This document shows positions 7,978 to 14,400 of a stretch of DNA of 63,675 bases, piece by piece. Each line of letters opens with the position of its first letter. Within the stretch, counting starts at the first letter, position 1. The notes beneath the pieces were generated by a model, which was given only the letters and a program-made list of their open reading frames with translations, made no database searches and had not been told where the DNA came from. Source of the stretch: Clostridia bacterium (GTDB lineage Bacteria; Bacillota; Clostridia; Christensenellales; Borkfalkiaceae); contig JAJPZA010000059.1 in assembly GCA_021204625.1 (NCBI GenBank), forward strand, positions 1 through 63,675, read 5' to 3'. The position numbers and the translations under genes are program-made.

Positions 7978-8006
7978 TTGCAAAATGAAAATCATGTGTT
8001 TATAAT
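7978..8006 (+). promoter_or_regulatory. Promoter of tsaE, positioned for a leaderless mRNA
   Basis: TTGCAA, a 17-bp spacer and TATAAT (8001-8006). The ATG starts 7 nt after the last base of the -10 box, where the first transcribed base is expected. No Shine-Dalgarno sequence precedes the ATG. Confidence 0.7.
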
Positions 8007-8012
8007 ATAGTT

Positions 8013-8417
8013 ATGGCTGAATTCGTATCACACAGCGCGGAAGAGACGGTGTCTTTTGCGGCGGAATATGCAAAGCGCCTGAAGGGCGGGGATATAGTGC
8101 TGCTTAAAGGAGACCTGGGGGCCGGGAAGACGGTTTTCTGCAAGGGCCTGGCTAAAGGGCTCGGAGTGGAGGACGAGATCCTGAGCCCCACATATGCCTA
8201 TATGAACGATTACAGCGGGAAGCTGTACCACTTTGACTGCTACCGCCTGTCCTGCGGGGAGCAGGCCGAAGGGCTGGGGCTTACGGATTATTTCTATATG
8301 GACGGCATATGCGTCATAGAATGGGCCGAGAACATTGCCTCCGTTCTGCCCTCCGGGTGCAGGGAAGTGAGGCTGGAAAAGACCGGCGAAAACGAGAGGC
8401 TAATCATTTATGAATGA
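8013..8417 (+). CDS. tsaE: tRNA threonylcarbamoyladenosine biosynthesis ATPase TsaE
   Basis: A 134-aa P-loop ATPase of the TsaBDE complex, which makes t6A at position 37 of ANN-decoding tRNAs. Seen: Walker A GDLGAGKTVF near residue 40, the SPTYAYMNDY segment, and YHFDCYRL with the acidic residue. Length is normal. It overlaps tsaB by 8 bp and leads a tsaE-tsaB-rimI operon. It appears to be translated from a leaderless start. Confidence 0.96.
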   Translation: MAEFVSHSAEETVSFAAEYAKRLKGGDIVLLKGDLGAGKTVFCKGLAKGLGVEDEILSPTYAYMNDYSGKLYHFDCYRLSCGEQAEGLGLTDYFYMDGICVIEWAENIASVLPSGCREVRLEKTGENERLIIYE

Positions 8418-9021
8418 TTCCGTTAGCTATATTGCTGTGGACACATCCTCCAGATACCTCACCGTGCTGGTTAAAAACAGGGCCAAAAGCGTCTTAAGAT
8501 ACACCCCGGAGTGCGCCATGCGCCATTCCGTGATTTTAATGGACGAGATAGACGCAGCGCTTAAAGAGGCCGGCATGGAGCCGGGCGAGGCGGACTTTTT
8601 CGCGGCCGTAACCGGCCCGGGGTCCTTTACCGGGATACGCATAGGGATATCCGCCGTCAAAGGCTTTGCGCTCGCCTGCTGCAGGCCCATGATGGGCATA
8701 ACCTCCTTTGAGTTGTTTGCAGACAGCATAGAAGACGAGTCCTTTTACGTGGTCATAGACGCCGGCCATGACCATTATTACGTCCAGGGCTTCAGACAGG
8801 GAGAAGAGATGCAGCCGGCTTTCCTTCCGGGAGACATTGTGCGTGCGTACAGGGAGCCGCTGTACGGCTTTGAAGACCTTCCCCTGGAGCATTACAGAAA
8901 GCTTAGCCCCGGGGATATGCTGGAAAGAGCGGTGGAGAGCGGCAGGCATCCGCTTGGAGAAAGAATAGGAGCGCTGTACGTGAGGAAGTCCCAGGCGGAG
9001 GAGGCCAGGGAATGCAGATAA
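8410..9021 (+). CDS. tsaB: tRNA threonylcarbamoyladenosine biosynthesis protein TsaB
   Basis: A 203-aa ASKHA-fold scaffold partner of TsaD and TsaE. Seen: the N-terminal AVDTSSRYLTV strand and the family signature VTGPGSFTGIRIGISAVKGF around residues 60-80. The protein lies at the short end of the family range, with a simple C-terminal half. Its start overlaps tsaE and its end overlaps rimI, so translation is probably coupled. TsaD itself is not in the window. Confidence 0.95.
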   Translation: MNDSVSYIAVDTSSRYLTVLVKNRAKSVLRYTPECAMRHSVILMDEIDAALKEAGMEPGEADFFAAVTGPGSFTGIRIGISAVKGFALACCRPMMGITSFELFADSIEDESFYVVIDAGHDHYYVQGFRQGEEMQPAFLPGDIVRAYREPLYGFEDLPLEHYRKLSPGDMLERAVESGRHPLGERIGALYVRKSQAEEARECR

Positions 9022-9449
9022 GAGCGTGGAGATACAGGGATATACTTAAAATATCCGAGATGGAGAAGGAATGCTTTCCGCAGGAGCCGTGGAGCTTCCA
9101 TACGCTTGTGAACTGCTTTGAGCAGGACTCTTTCTCCGGCATTGTGTCGGAAGAGGAGGACGGGGAGATCACCGGGTACGCCGGCATCTCGGTCGCCGCG
9201 GACGAGGCGGATGTGCAGAACATCGCCGTTACGGAGGCGTACAGAAAAAGCGGCGTGGGAACGGCTCTTTTGGACGCGCTTTTGAAGATAGCAAAAGAGA
9301 AAGGCGTGAAGAAGGCCTTTCTTGAGGTCCGGGTGTCCAACAGCCCGGCCATGAGCCTGTACCTGAAGGCCGGCTTCAAGGGCGTGTACGCAAGAACGAG
9401 ATATTACACGGACGGCGAGGACTGCCTCGTCATGGCCAAAGATATATAA
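9012..9449 (+). CDS. rimI: Ribosomal protein S18 alanine N-acetyltransferase RimI
   Basis: A 145-aa GNAT acetyltransferase that N-terminally acetylates bS18. Seen: the MEKECFPQEPWSFHTL opening typical of RimI, and the acetyl-CoA loop VTEAYRKSGVGTALLDALL. It overlaps tsaB by 10 bp in the standard tsaE-tsaB-rimI order. The substrate is assigned by family and context. Confidence 0.93.
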   Translation: MQIRAWRYRDILKISEMEKECFPQEPWSFHTLVNCFEQDSFSGIVSEEEDGEITGYAGISVAADEADVQNIAVTEAYRKSGVGTALLDALLKIAKEKGVKKAFLEVRVSNSPAMSLYLKAGFKGVYARTRYYTDGEDCLVMAKDI

Positions 9450-9527
9450 TGTATAAAGGGATATATAAAGTTCAGGGATAAAGGCCGGTCCTGTTCGTGA
9501 GGGGCGGAAGACAGACAGGAAGACGTG

Positions 9528-11120
9528 ATGGGAATTTTCATTTCTGTGGGTAAGACAGTGGAGTGCATCATAGTGGCCTTGGTGCTTGCCGGGCTGCTTG
9601 CGGGATGCTCATACAGGGTGCTTGGGGTAATCCAGTCCGCCGGCTTTTCCGGCAAGCGGGCTTTTACATGGCTCAGGAAAAAGGACAACCACACCTTCGG
9701 CAGGCATCTCATACTTTTCACCCTGTGCGCCCTGGCTACGGCCGTCGCGGGCCTTTGCTTCGCGTTTGCGGGCGAATGGGGAGGAGTGTGCTCGCTGGCT
9801 GCCATGATAGCCCTCATGATAGTATACATATGGGCGGACAACACAAGGGCCGTTGAAGTGTACGTGGAGAAGGGCCCGCGCATCGTGCGGGTCATGGTAA
9901 TCATATTCGTGCTGTGGGCGATTTTCTGCTACATAGCCGTGGCCCTTCTGAACTTTGCGGATTACATGTGGGGCAGCCTTATCTTCAGCGCATTGAGGTA
10001 CGTGCCCATGGCGCTTTTCGCCCTGCTCATAATTCCCGTTGCCCTTTTGGGCAATCTCATCTCCAAGGCGTATGACGTTCCCCACGGCAACAAGATTATA
10101 AAGGCCGCAAAGGATAAGATTGCGGCCTCCAGCGTAAAGATAATAGGAATAAGCGGCAGCGCCGGGAAGACGGTCACCAAGGCCGTCCTTCATGACCTCC
10201 TGGACAGAAAGTACAGCGTGTTCTCAACCGTCCGCGCGCATACCACGCCCTTCGGAATCTCCAAGGCCCTGACCGGCGTGAACATAGCGGACTATGACAT
10301 ATTCATCGTGGAGATGAAGGCCCGCTACGCGGGAGACGTCGCCCGTCTTTGCGACGTCCTTCCCCCGGATTATTCCATAACCACAGGCATCTGCCCGGAG
10401 CATGCCGAAGCCTTCGGCACCAAAGAGGAAATGGTGGCCGCCAACGCGGAGCTCCTCACACGCACCAAGGGCGTCAGCATGATAGCTGCCTCCTGCTGGG
10501 ATGATTTCAGCTCATATGACGTTCCCAAGGAAAAGGAGGACTGCGTATCCGGCATCCGCTGCTCCCTGGACGGCACAATATTCACCCTCACATTAGGCGG
10601 GGAGACCAGAGAGGTCCATACCAAATTCCTCGGAGAGTACGCGGCGCGCTGCACCGGCCTTGCGGCCCAGATGGCGTATGACCTCGGGATTGCAATAGAC
10701 GAGATAGCGGAAACTCTTGCAACCACGGACTGCGTGGAGCACAGGCTCACGCACACCGTAAAAGACGGCGTCTTAATTCTGGATGACATGAACGCCTCAA
10801 CCCTTGTGGAGGCGGAATCCGCAGCCGGCGTCCTTGCCAGTCATCCCGGCCGCAAGATTATAGTCACCGGAGGCTTGACGGAGCTCGGCGTCCTGGAGCC
10901 GGAGGAGAATCAGAAGCTCGGAGCAGCCTTTCTTTGCGCGGATGAAGTCATCTTAATCGGCACCACTCTCATAAAGGACGTCCAGAAAGGATACCACAAA
11001 GCCGGCGGCAAGGAGGAGAACGTCAAGATCTTCAACACAGAGCGCAAGGCAAAGGAATACCTTGCCGGCATCCAGACAGCCGGGGACTGCGTCCTGTACC
11101 TGGCCGTGGAATCTATGTAA
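9528..11120 (+). CDS. Membrane-anchored Mur ligase family protein (MurF-like)
   Basis: A 530-aa protein with an N-terminal block of about four to five transmembrane segments (to residue ~175), then a Mur ligase ATPase fold. Walker A is GISGSAGKTVTK near residue 205. A central domain follows (STVRAHTTPFGISKAL, FIVEMKARYAGDV, TGICPEHAEAFGT), then a C-terminal Rossmann domain with DDMNAS and VTGGLTELG. This architecture is seen in MurF-like proteins that attach to the membrane; the reaction is probably amide-bond ligation to a peptidoglycan precursor, but the substrate is not proven. I prefer the ATG at 9528 over GTG at 9525 because AGGA stands 7 nt upstream. No other cell-wall gene is adjacent. 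Confidence 0.78.
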   Translation: MGIFISVGKTVECIIVALVLAGLLAGCSYRVLGVIQSAGFSGKRAFTWLRKKDNHTFGRHLILFTLCALATAVAGLCFAFAGEWGGVCSLAAMIALMIVYIWADNTRAVEVYVEKGPRIVRVMVIIFVLWAIFCYIAVALLNFADYMWGSLIFSALRYVPMALFALLIIPVALLGNLISKAYDVPHGNKIIKAAKDKIAASSVKIIGISGSAGKTVTKAVLHDLLDRKYSVFSTVRAHTTPFGISKALTGVNIADYDIFIVEMKARYAGDVARLCDVLPPDYSITTGICPEHAEAFGTKEEMVAANAELLTRTKGVSMIAASCWDDFSSYDVPKEKEDCVSGIRCSLDGTIFTLTLGGETREVHTKFLGEYAARCTGLAAQMAYDLGIAIDEIAETLATTDCVEHRLTHTVKDGVLILDDMNASTLVEAESAAGVLASHPGRKIIVTGGLTELGVLEPEENQKLGAAFLCADEVILIGTTLIKDVQKGYHKAGGKEENVKIFNTERKAKEYLAGIQTAGDCVLYLAVESM

Positions 11121-11166
11121 TTCCCTTATGCGCACGCGCGCGTATAACCTTATATATGGCATCACC

Positions 11167-11191
11167 GCCCGGCTTGTCTGCCGGGCCTTTT
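11167..11191 (+). terminator. Terminator after the Mur ligase-like gene
   Basis: GCCCGGC, loop TTGTCT, GCCGGGC, then CTTTT. The rest of the interval to icd holds only the icd promoter. Confidence 0.75.
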
Positions 11192-11373
11192 CACGCCCCG
11201 GAGCCTGAAGCGCATAAGCGCGGGTGCCTGCAGGTGCATTTGCCCGCAGAAATCTCCGGGATTGCCGGCCTGGCCTTGCCCGCATTGCTTTTCCCTGCGG
11301 CATCCGCTGTTCCCCGGTGGAATGGCTCTTCTGTTTCGCTCTGTTTTGCCCGGGCTTTTGGGCGTTCAAACGC

Positions 11374-11403
11374 TTGCTAAAGGCGGGGGAGATAGGATAT
11401 AAT
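11374..11403 (+). promoter_or_regulatory. icd promoter
   Basis: TTGCTA, an 18-bp spacer and TATAAT (11398-11403), 45 bp upstream of the start codon. Confidence 0.6.
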
Positions 11404-11447
11404 TCGGGCAGAAGATACAGAAATCATATGCGTTTTCAGGAGGCATC

Positions 11448-12662
11448 ATGGCTAAGATTCAGATGAAGACGCCCATTGTGGAGATGGACGGAGACGAGAT
11501 GACCAGGATTCTGTGGGGATGGATTAAGGACATTCTCATCAAGCCGTACGTGGATCTCAGGACGGAGTATTATGACCTCTCGCTCGTCAAGAGGGACGAG
11601 ACGGAGGACCAGATAACCATAGACGCCGCAGAGGCCACAAAGCGTCTCGGGGTTGCTGTGAAGTGCGCCACAATAACCCCCAATGCGCAGAGAGTGGAGG
11701 AGTACCATCTCAAGAAGATGTGGAAGAGCCCCAACGGCACGGTGCGCCGCATACTGGACGGCACCGTTTTCCGCAAGCCCATCCTGGTAAAAGGCATAAC
11801 CCCGTACGTTCCCGGCTGGACCAAGCCCATCGCCATAGCCCGTCACGCATACGGAGACATATACAACTCCGTTGAGGCCAAAGTTCCCGCAGGAGATTCC
11901 GCATATCTCGTAATCACGGACAAGGAAGGAAATGAAGTCTCCCGCCAGCTCATACACTCCTTCAATACCGGAGACGGAATCGTGCAGGGCATACACAACC
12001 TGGATGACTCCATCCGCGCCTTTGCGAGAAGCTGCTTCAATTACGGCCTTTCCGAGAAGCTTCCAGTATGGTTCGGCGCAAAGGACACCATCTCCAAGAC
12101 CTATGACCACCGCTTCAAGGACATTTTCAACGAGATATACGAGACGGAGTACAAGGAGGCTTTTGAGGAGGCCGGGCTGTATTTCATGTACACTCTCATA
12201 GACGACATCGTGGCCCGCGTCATGCGCTCCGAAGGCGGCATGCTCTGGGTATGCAGGAATTATGACGGAGACGTCATGAGCGACATGGTGGCCACTGCAT
12301 ACGGCTCCCTCGGCATGATGAGCTCTGTCCTCGTTTCCCCGGACGGAAAGTATGAATACGAGGCGGCCCACGGCACAGTAACCCGCCATTACTACAAGTA
12401 CCTCAAGGGCGAGGTGACCTCCACAAACTCTGTGGCAACCATCTGGGCCTGGACCGGAGCCCTTGCCAAGCGCGGCGAGCTGGACGGCATCCCTGAGCTC
12501 ATAACATTTGCAAAGAAGCTTGAGAAGGCCACGCTGGACACCATAGAGAGCGGCTATATGACCGGAGACCTCATTCCCATGTTCCGCTCCGAAGGCATCA
12601 CGCCCGTAAAGATGAACTCCATCCAGTTCCTGCAGGCCATAGCCTCCAGGCTGGAGAAGTGA
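11448..12662 (+). CDS. icd: NADP-dependent isocitrate dehydrogenase, eukaryote-like homodimeric type
   Basis: A 404-aa enzyme converting isocitrate to 2-oxoglutarate, CO2 and NADPH. The sequence resembles the group that includes mitochondrial/cytosolic IDH: MDGDEMTRILW at the N terminus, ATITPNAQRV, the substrate loop KSPNGTVRRILDGTVFRKP, the metal-binding segment IDDIVARVMRSEGG and NYDGDVMSD, and the coenzyme region EAAHGTVTRHYYKYLKGE. The HGTVTRH motif with following basic residues fits NADP specificity. No citrate synthase or aconitase lies nearby, so it may serve glutamate and NADPH supply rather than a full cycle. Confidence 0.95.
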   Translation: MAKIQMKTPIVEMDGDEMTRILWGWIKDILIKPYVDLRTEYYDLSLVKRDETEDQITIDAAEATKRLGVAVKCATITPNAQRVEEYHLKKMWKSPNGTVRRILDGTVFRKPILVKGITPYVPGWTKPIAIARHAYGDIYNSVEAKVPAGDSAYLVITDKEGNEVSRQLIHSFNTGDGIVQGIHNLDDSIRAFARSCFNYGLSEKLPVWFGAKDTISKTYDHRFKDIFNEIYETEYKEAFEEAGLYFMYTLIDDIVARVMRSEGGMLWVCRNYDGDVMSDMVATAYGSLGMMSSVLVSPDGKYEYEAAHGTVTRHYYKYLKGEVTSTNSVATIWAWTGALAKRGELDGIPELITFAKKLEKATLDTIESGYMTGDLIPMFRSEGITPVKMNSIQFLQAIASRLEK

Positions 12663-12712
12663 CTTCCGCAGCAGCAAATCCTGCAGACACAAATCCATGG
12701 AAAATACCAAAT

Positions 12713-12739
12713 CCCCCGGATAAAAATCCGGGGGGTTTT
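12713..12739 (+). terminator. icd terminator
   Basis: CCCCCGGA pairs with TCCGGGGG around TAAAAA, followed by a GGTTTTC tail. The right arm is the first copy of the 14-bp repeat noted separately. Confidence 0.75.
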
Positions 12740-12830
12740 CTTAAAACTGCAGATAAAAATCCGGGGCAATTTCAAAAATTGCCCGTATATGTGCGGTGTT
12801 CGGTTTCCAGAGACTGGATAAAAATCCGGG
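12719..12830. repeat. Three direct copies of GATAAAAATCCGGG
   Basis: The 14-mer GATAAAAATCCGGG occurs at 12719-12732, 12752-12765 and 12817-12830. The first lies in the icd terminator; the others follow with unequal spacing. No protein-coding explanation is visible. Confidence 0.7.
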
Positions 12831-12967
12831 ATCCGTGGGAGACCGGATATAAATCTTTGGAAAAGCTTCATAAGCGGCAGTTGACACAGCCCCTTCATAA
12901 GCCGTATACTTTACGCAGAGAGACCAAGAAAAATCCCGCTTTAAATGGCGGGAGGGGAGCTGCCTGA

Positions 12968-13435
12968 ATGTACTGCAAGAAATGCGGAGCGAAAATAGAT
13001 GATGACTCATTGTTCTGCCCAATGTGCGGAACGCCCGTATCCCAGCCGAACCAGCCGAGGGCGGGCCTGGATTCGGATGACCCGTTTGACATTCCGGAGC
13101 CCAATGCCTCCGGCGGACAGACACAGCAGGGCCAGCCGAACCAGCAGAACCAGTACCGGCAGAATCCGGAGCCGAACGGAGGCTATTACCCGCCGCCCCC
13201 GTATTATCCGTATCCTCCTCAGCCCGCTCAGCCCGGTCCGCTTGACAAAAAGAGCGGAGGGTTTGCGGCGCTGTGCTTCTTCTTTCCCATTGTGGGCCTC
13301 ATCCTGTTCATCGTATGGCATGACTCGCTTCCTCTCAGGGCCAGATCCTGCGGCAAGGGCGCCCTTGCCGGGGTAATAACCTATGTGTGCCTTGTCGTGA
13401 TTTTATACGTCATCATCTTTATAGCCTTGGTTTGA
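12968..13435 (+). CDS. Zinc-ribbon membrane protein with proline-rich linker
   Basis: A 155-aa protein. It opens with a zinc ribbon of the zinc_ribbon_2 type (CKKCGAKIDDDSLFCPMCG). Then comes a Gln/Pro/Gly/Tyr-rich linker of about 65 residues, and two C-terminal hydrophobic segments (GFAALCFFFPIVGLILFIVW and GVITYVCLVVILYVIIFIAL). Such proteins are common in Clostridia and have no settled function. The start follows GGAGGGGAGC. A basic loop between the helices suggests the ribbon faces the cytosol. Confidence 0.8.
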   Translation: MYCKKCGAKIDDDSLFCPMCGTPVSQPNQPRAGLDSDDPFDIPEPNASGGQTQQGQPNQQNQYRQNPEPNGGYYPPPPYYPYPPQPAQPGPLDKKSGGFAALCFFFPIVGLILFIVWHDSLPLRARSCGKGALAGVITYVCLVVILYVIIFIALV

Positions 13436-13491
13436 ACCTGAATTTCCGCAGGCACAGATCCAGGCAAACTGAATATGGCAAGACAAGCAAG

Positions 13492-13524
13492 GGCCGTCCC
13501 GCAAAGGGGCGGCCTGCTGGTTTT
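13492..13524 (+). terminator. Terminator after the zinc-ribbon gene
   Basis: GGCCGTCCC pairs with GGGGCGGCC (one G-U) over a short loop, followed after five bases by TTTT. Confidence 0.5.
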
Positions 13525-13610
13525 CCTGCAGACAAAAAGGCGGCGGCAGAGAATTCCCTGTCCTTCCTTAACATATCCCGGACAGAGGGAGGATGGGGCG
13601 GAAGACAAAA

Positions 13611-13638
13611 AAAACTGCGCCAACAAGTGGCGCAGGAA
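13611..13638 (-). terminator. Terminator of the orphan transcript
   Basis: On the minus strand CTGCGCCA and TGGCGCAG form a perfect 8-bp stem with a 5-nt loop, followed by eight Ts. Confidence 0.88.
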
Positions 13639-13688
13639 AAATTTTCTTATGAAGTTGTTTTTCTTGCGGGAATCGCCGCCATCACGAC

Positions 13689-13754
13689 TTACTTTTGGTT
13701 TTGGAACCATGCAGCCACTAATTGCCACTGCAAATCATGTGTCGCCCTAGGAAT
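13689..13754 (-). CDS. Putative micro-ORF 3 with AUU start in the orphan transcript
   Basis: AAGGAGG stands 7 nt before an ATT codon, after which 21 codons stay open to TAA. The peptide contains PRATHDLQWQLVAAWFQ and is amphipathic, with two Trp. AUU initiation is rare (infC uses it), so this is a hypothesis. The frame overlaps the stop codon of micro-ORF 2. The reading could instead be a by-product of RNA structure. Confidence 0.3.
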   Translation of the reverse strand: MPRATHDLQWQLVAAWFQNQK

Positions 13755-13780
13755 CAGATTCCCTCCTTAAAGCTGTTCAT
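13754..13780 (-). CDS. Putative micro-ORF 2 (8 aa) in the orphan transcript
   Basis: AGGAGG precedes an ATG by 10 nt; the ORF reads MNSFKEGI and stops. Its own sequence contains the third AGGAGG. The AGGAGG that serves it overlaps the stop codon of micro-ORF 1, the layout of coupled translation. Confidence 0.35.
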   Translation of the reverse strand: MNSFKEGI

Positions 13781-13795
13781 TGGCAAGGTACCTCC

Positions 13796-13843
13796 TTACT
13801 CTTCTATCGCATGGGATAAGCAAAGTCTTTCAAAATGAATCAT
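13796..13843 (-). CDS. Putative micro-ORF 1 (15 aa) in the orphan transcript
   Basis: GTAGGAGGTGAAGCC stands directly before ATG with optimal 7-nt spacing. The ORF reads MIHFERLCLSHAIEE and stops inside the next AGGAGG region. This is the best ribosome binding site in the neighbourhood, so translation of this peptide is likely if the RNA is made. Confidence 0.45.
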   Translation of the reverse strand: MIHFERLCLSHAIEE

Positions 13844-13987
13844 GGCTTCACCTCCTACGATATCCCCTATCATAAAGAGACGTCTTATGAAAATTTTTTA
13901 TCTCGTTCAAAGAAACTTTCCAAAATCCGTTAAAAATTTTTGTTGGCGCCTAACATTTTTTGTTAGTTTCTTTCTCTTTCTGGCCTA

Positions 13988-14015
13988 ATTATAGCACATT
14001 GAGTTCAGATGTCAA
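13988..14015 (-). promoter_or_regulatory. Consensus promoter of the orphan transcript
   Basis: On the minus strand a perfect TTGACA (14010-14015), a 16-bp spacer and a perfect TATAAT (13988-13993). This is the only promoter in the window with both hexamers perfect. Confidence 0.85.
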
Positions 14016-14289
14016 TACCCTTTTCAAAAAAAATTTTGTGAAAATTTCCCATCCCGGCCAAAATTGTGCACTTTGCTTATCTAATCCAACAATCCTGTGA
14101 CCTTTGTAGGGGCAGACTGCATGAGACAGGGCAAAATGCATACATATGTCAGCTCTTTCACTGCATTTGGCAGCGGCGGGCATTCCCTTGCTGCGGCTGC
14201 GGCCGGACGGGAGAGAGGGCCTGTGAACGGCAGACAGAGCCGGATACTGTTAAAAATGCAATATTCTTGTGTAAATATTGCAGAATTGT

Positions 14290-14306
14290 TTGTTAATTTT
14301 TAACAA
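14290..14306. promoter_or_regulatory. Inverted repeat upstream of the antiporter promoter
   Basis: TTGTTAA-TTT-TTAACAA, a perfect 7-bp inverted repeat 32 bp upstream of the -35 box. It resembles the clostridial Rex consensus TTGTTAA-N4-TTAACAA, but the spacer is 3 and not 4, so Rex binding is uncertain. Confidence 0.35.
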
Positions 14307-14338
14307 AACCGCCCGAATGAACATATTCGCCCTTTTAA

Positions 14339-14368
14339 TTTACATTTCACATGCGCCGGTGCTATACT
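14339..14368 (+). promoter_or_regulatory. Antiporter gene promoter
   Basis: TTTACA, an 18-bp spacer and TATACT (14363-14368), about 30 bp upstream of the start codon. Confidence 0.6.
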
Positions 14369-14400
14369 GTGTGCAAATTCTGGAAGGAGGTCTGAATGTC

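Larger units (their letters stand above)
13611..13981 (-). ncRNA. Orphan ~370-nt transcript with three SD-led micro-ORFs and complementary ends
   Basis: On the minus strand a consensus promoter is followed by ~370 nt and a strong terminator, with no conventional gene inside or downstream. The RNA carries three AGGAGG motifs. The first two stand 7 and 10 nt before ATG codons of a 15-codon and an 8-codon ORF. The third stands 7 nt before ATT in a frame open for 21 codons. Near the 5' end GCGCCAACAA is a perfect 10-nt complement of TTGTTGGCGC in the terminator, so the ends could pair and compete with the terminator hairpin. Two nested hairpins (AAAGAAAC/GTTTCTTT and CTAACA/TGTTAG) form the 5' part. 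It lacks hallmarks of RNase P RNA, tmRNA, SRP RNA or T-boxes. It may be a structured RNA, an attenuator-like leader, or a micro-peptide operon. Confidence 0.6.

Noticed and set aside
11436-12710. 424-aa minus-strand ORF across icd
   Set aside because: It mirrors the codon bias of icd on the other strand, has no recognisable domain and no ribosome binding site. The same holds for other long antisense ORFs, for example 28413-29471, 52836-54185 and 53464-54303.
13381-13728. 115-aa minus-strand ORF
   Set aside because: It reads through the strong terminator of the orphan transcript and into the end of the zinc-ribbon gene, with no proper start signal.
13611-13981. RNase P RNA, tmRNA or SRP RNA
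   Set aside because: Length is roughly right for the first two, but the conserved RNase P core, the tmRNA CCA end and tag, and the SRP GGAA/tetraloop elements are not found.
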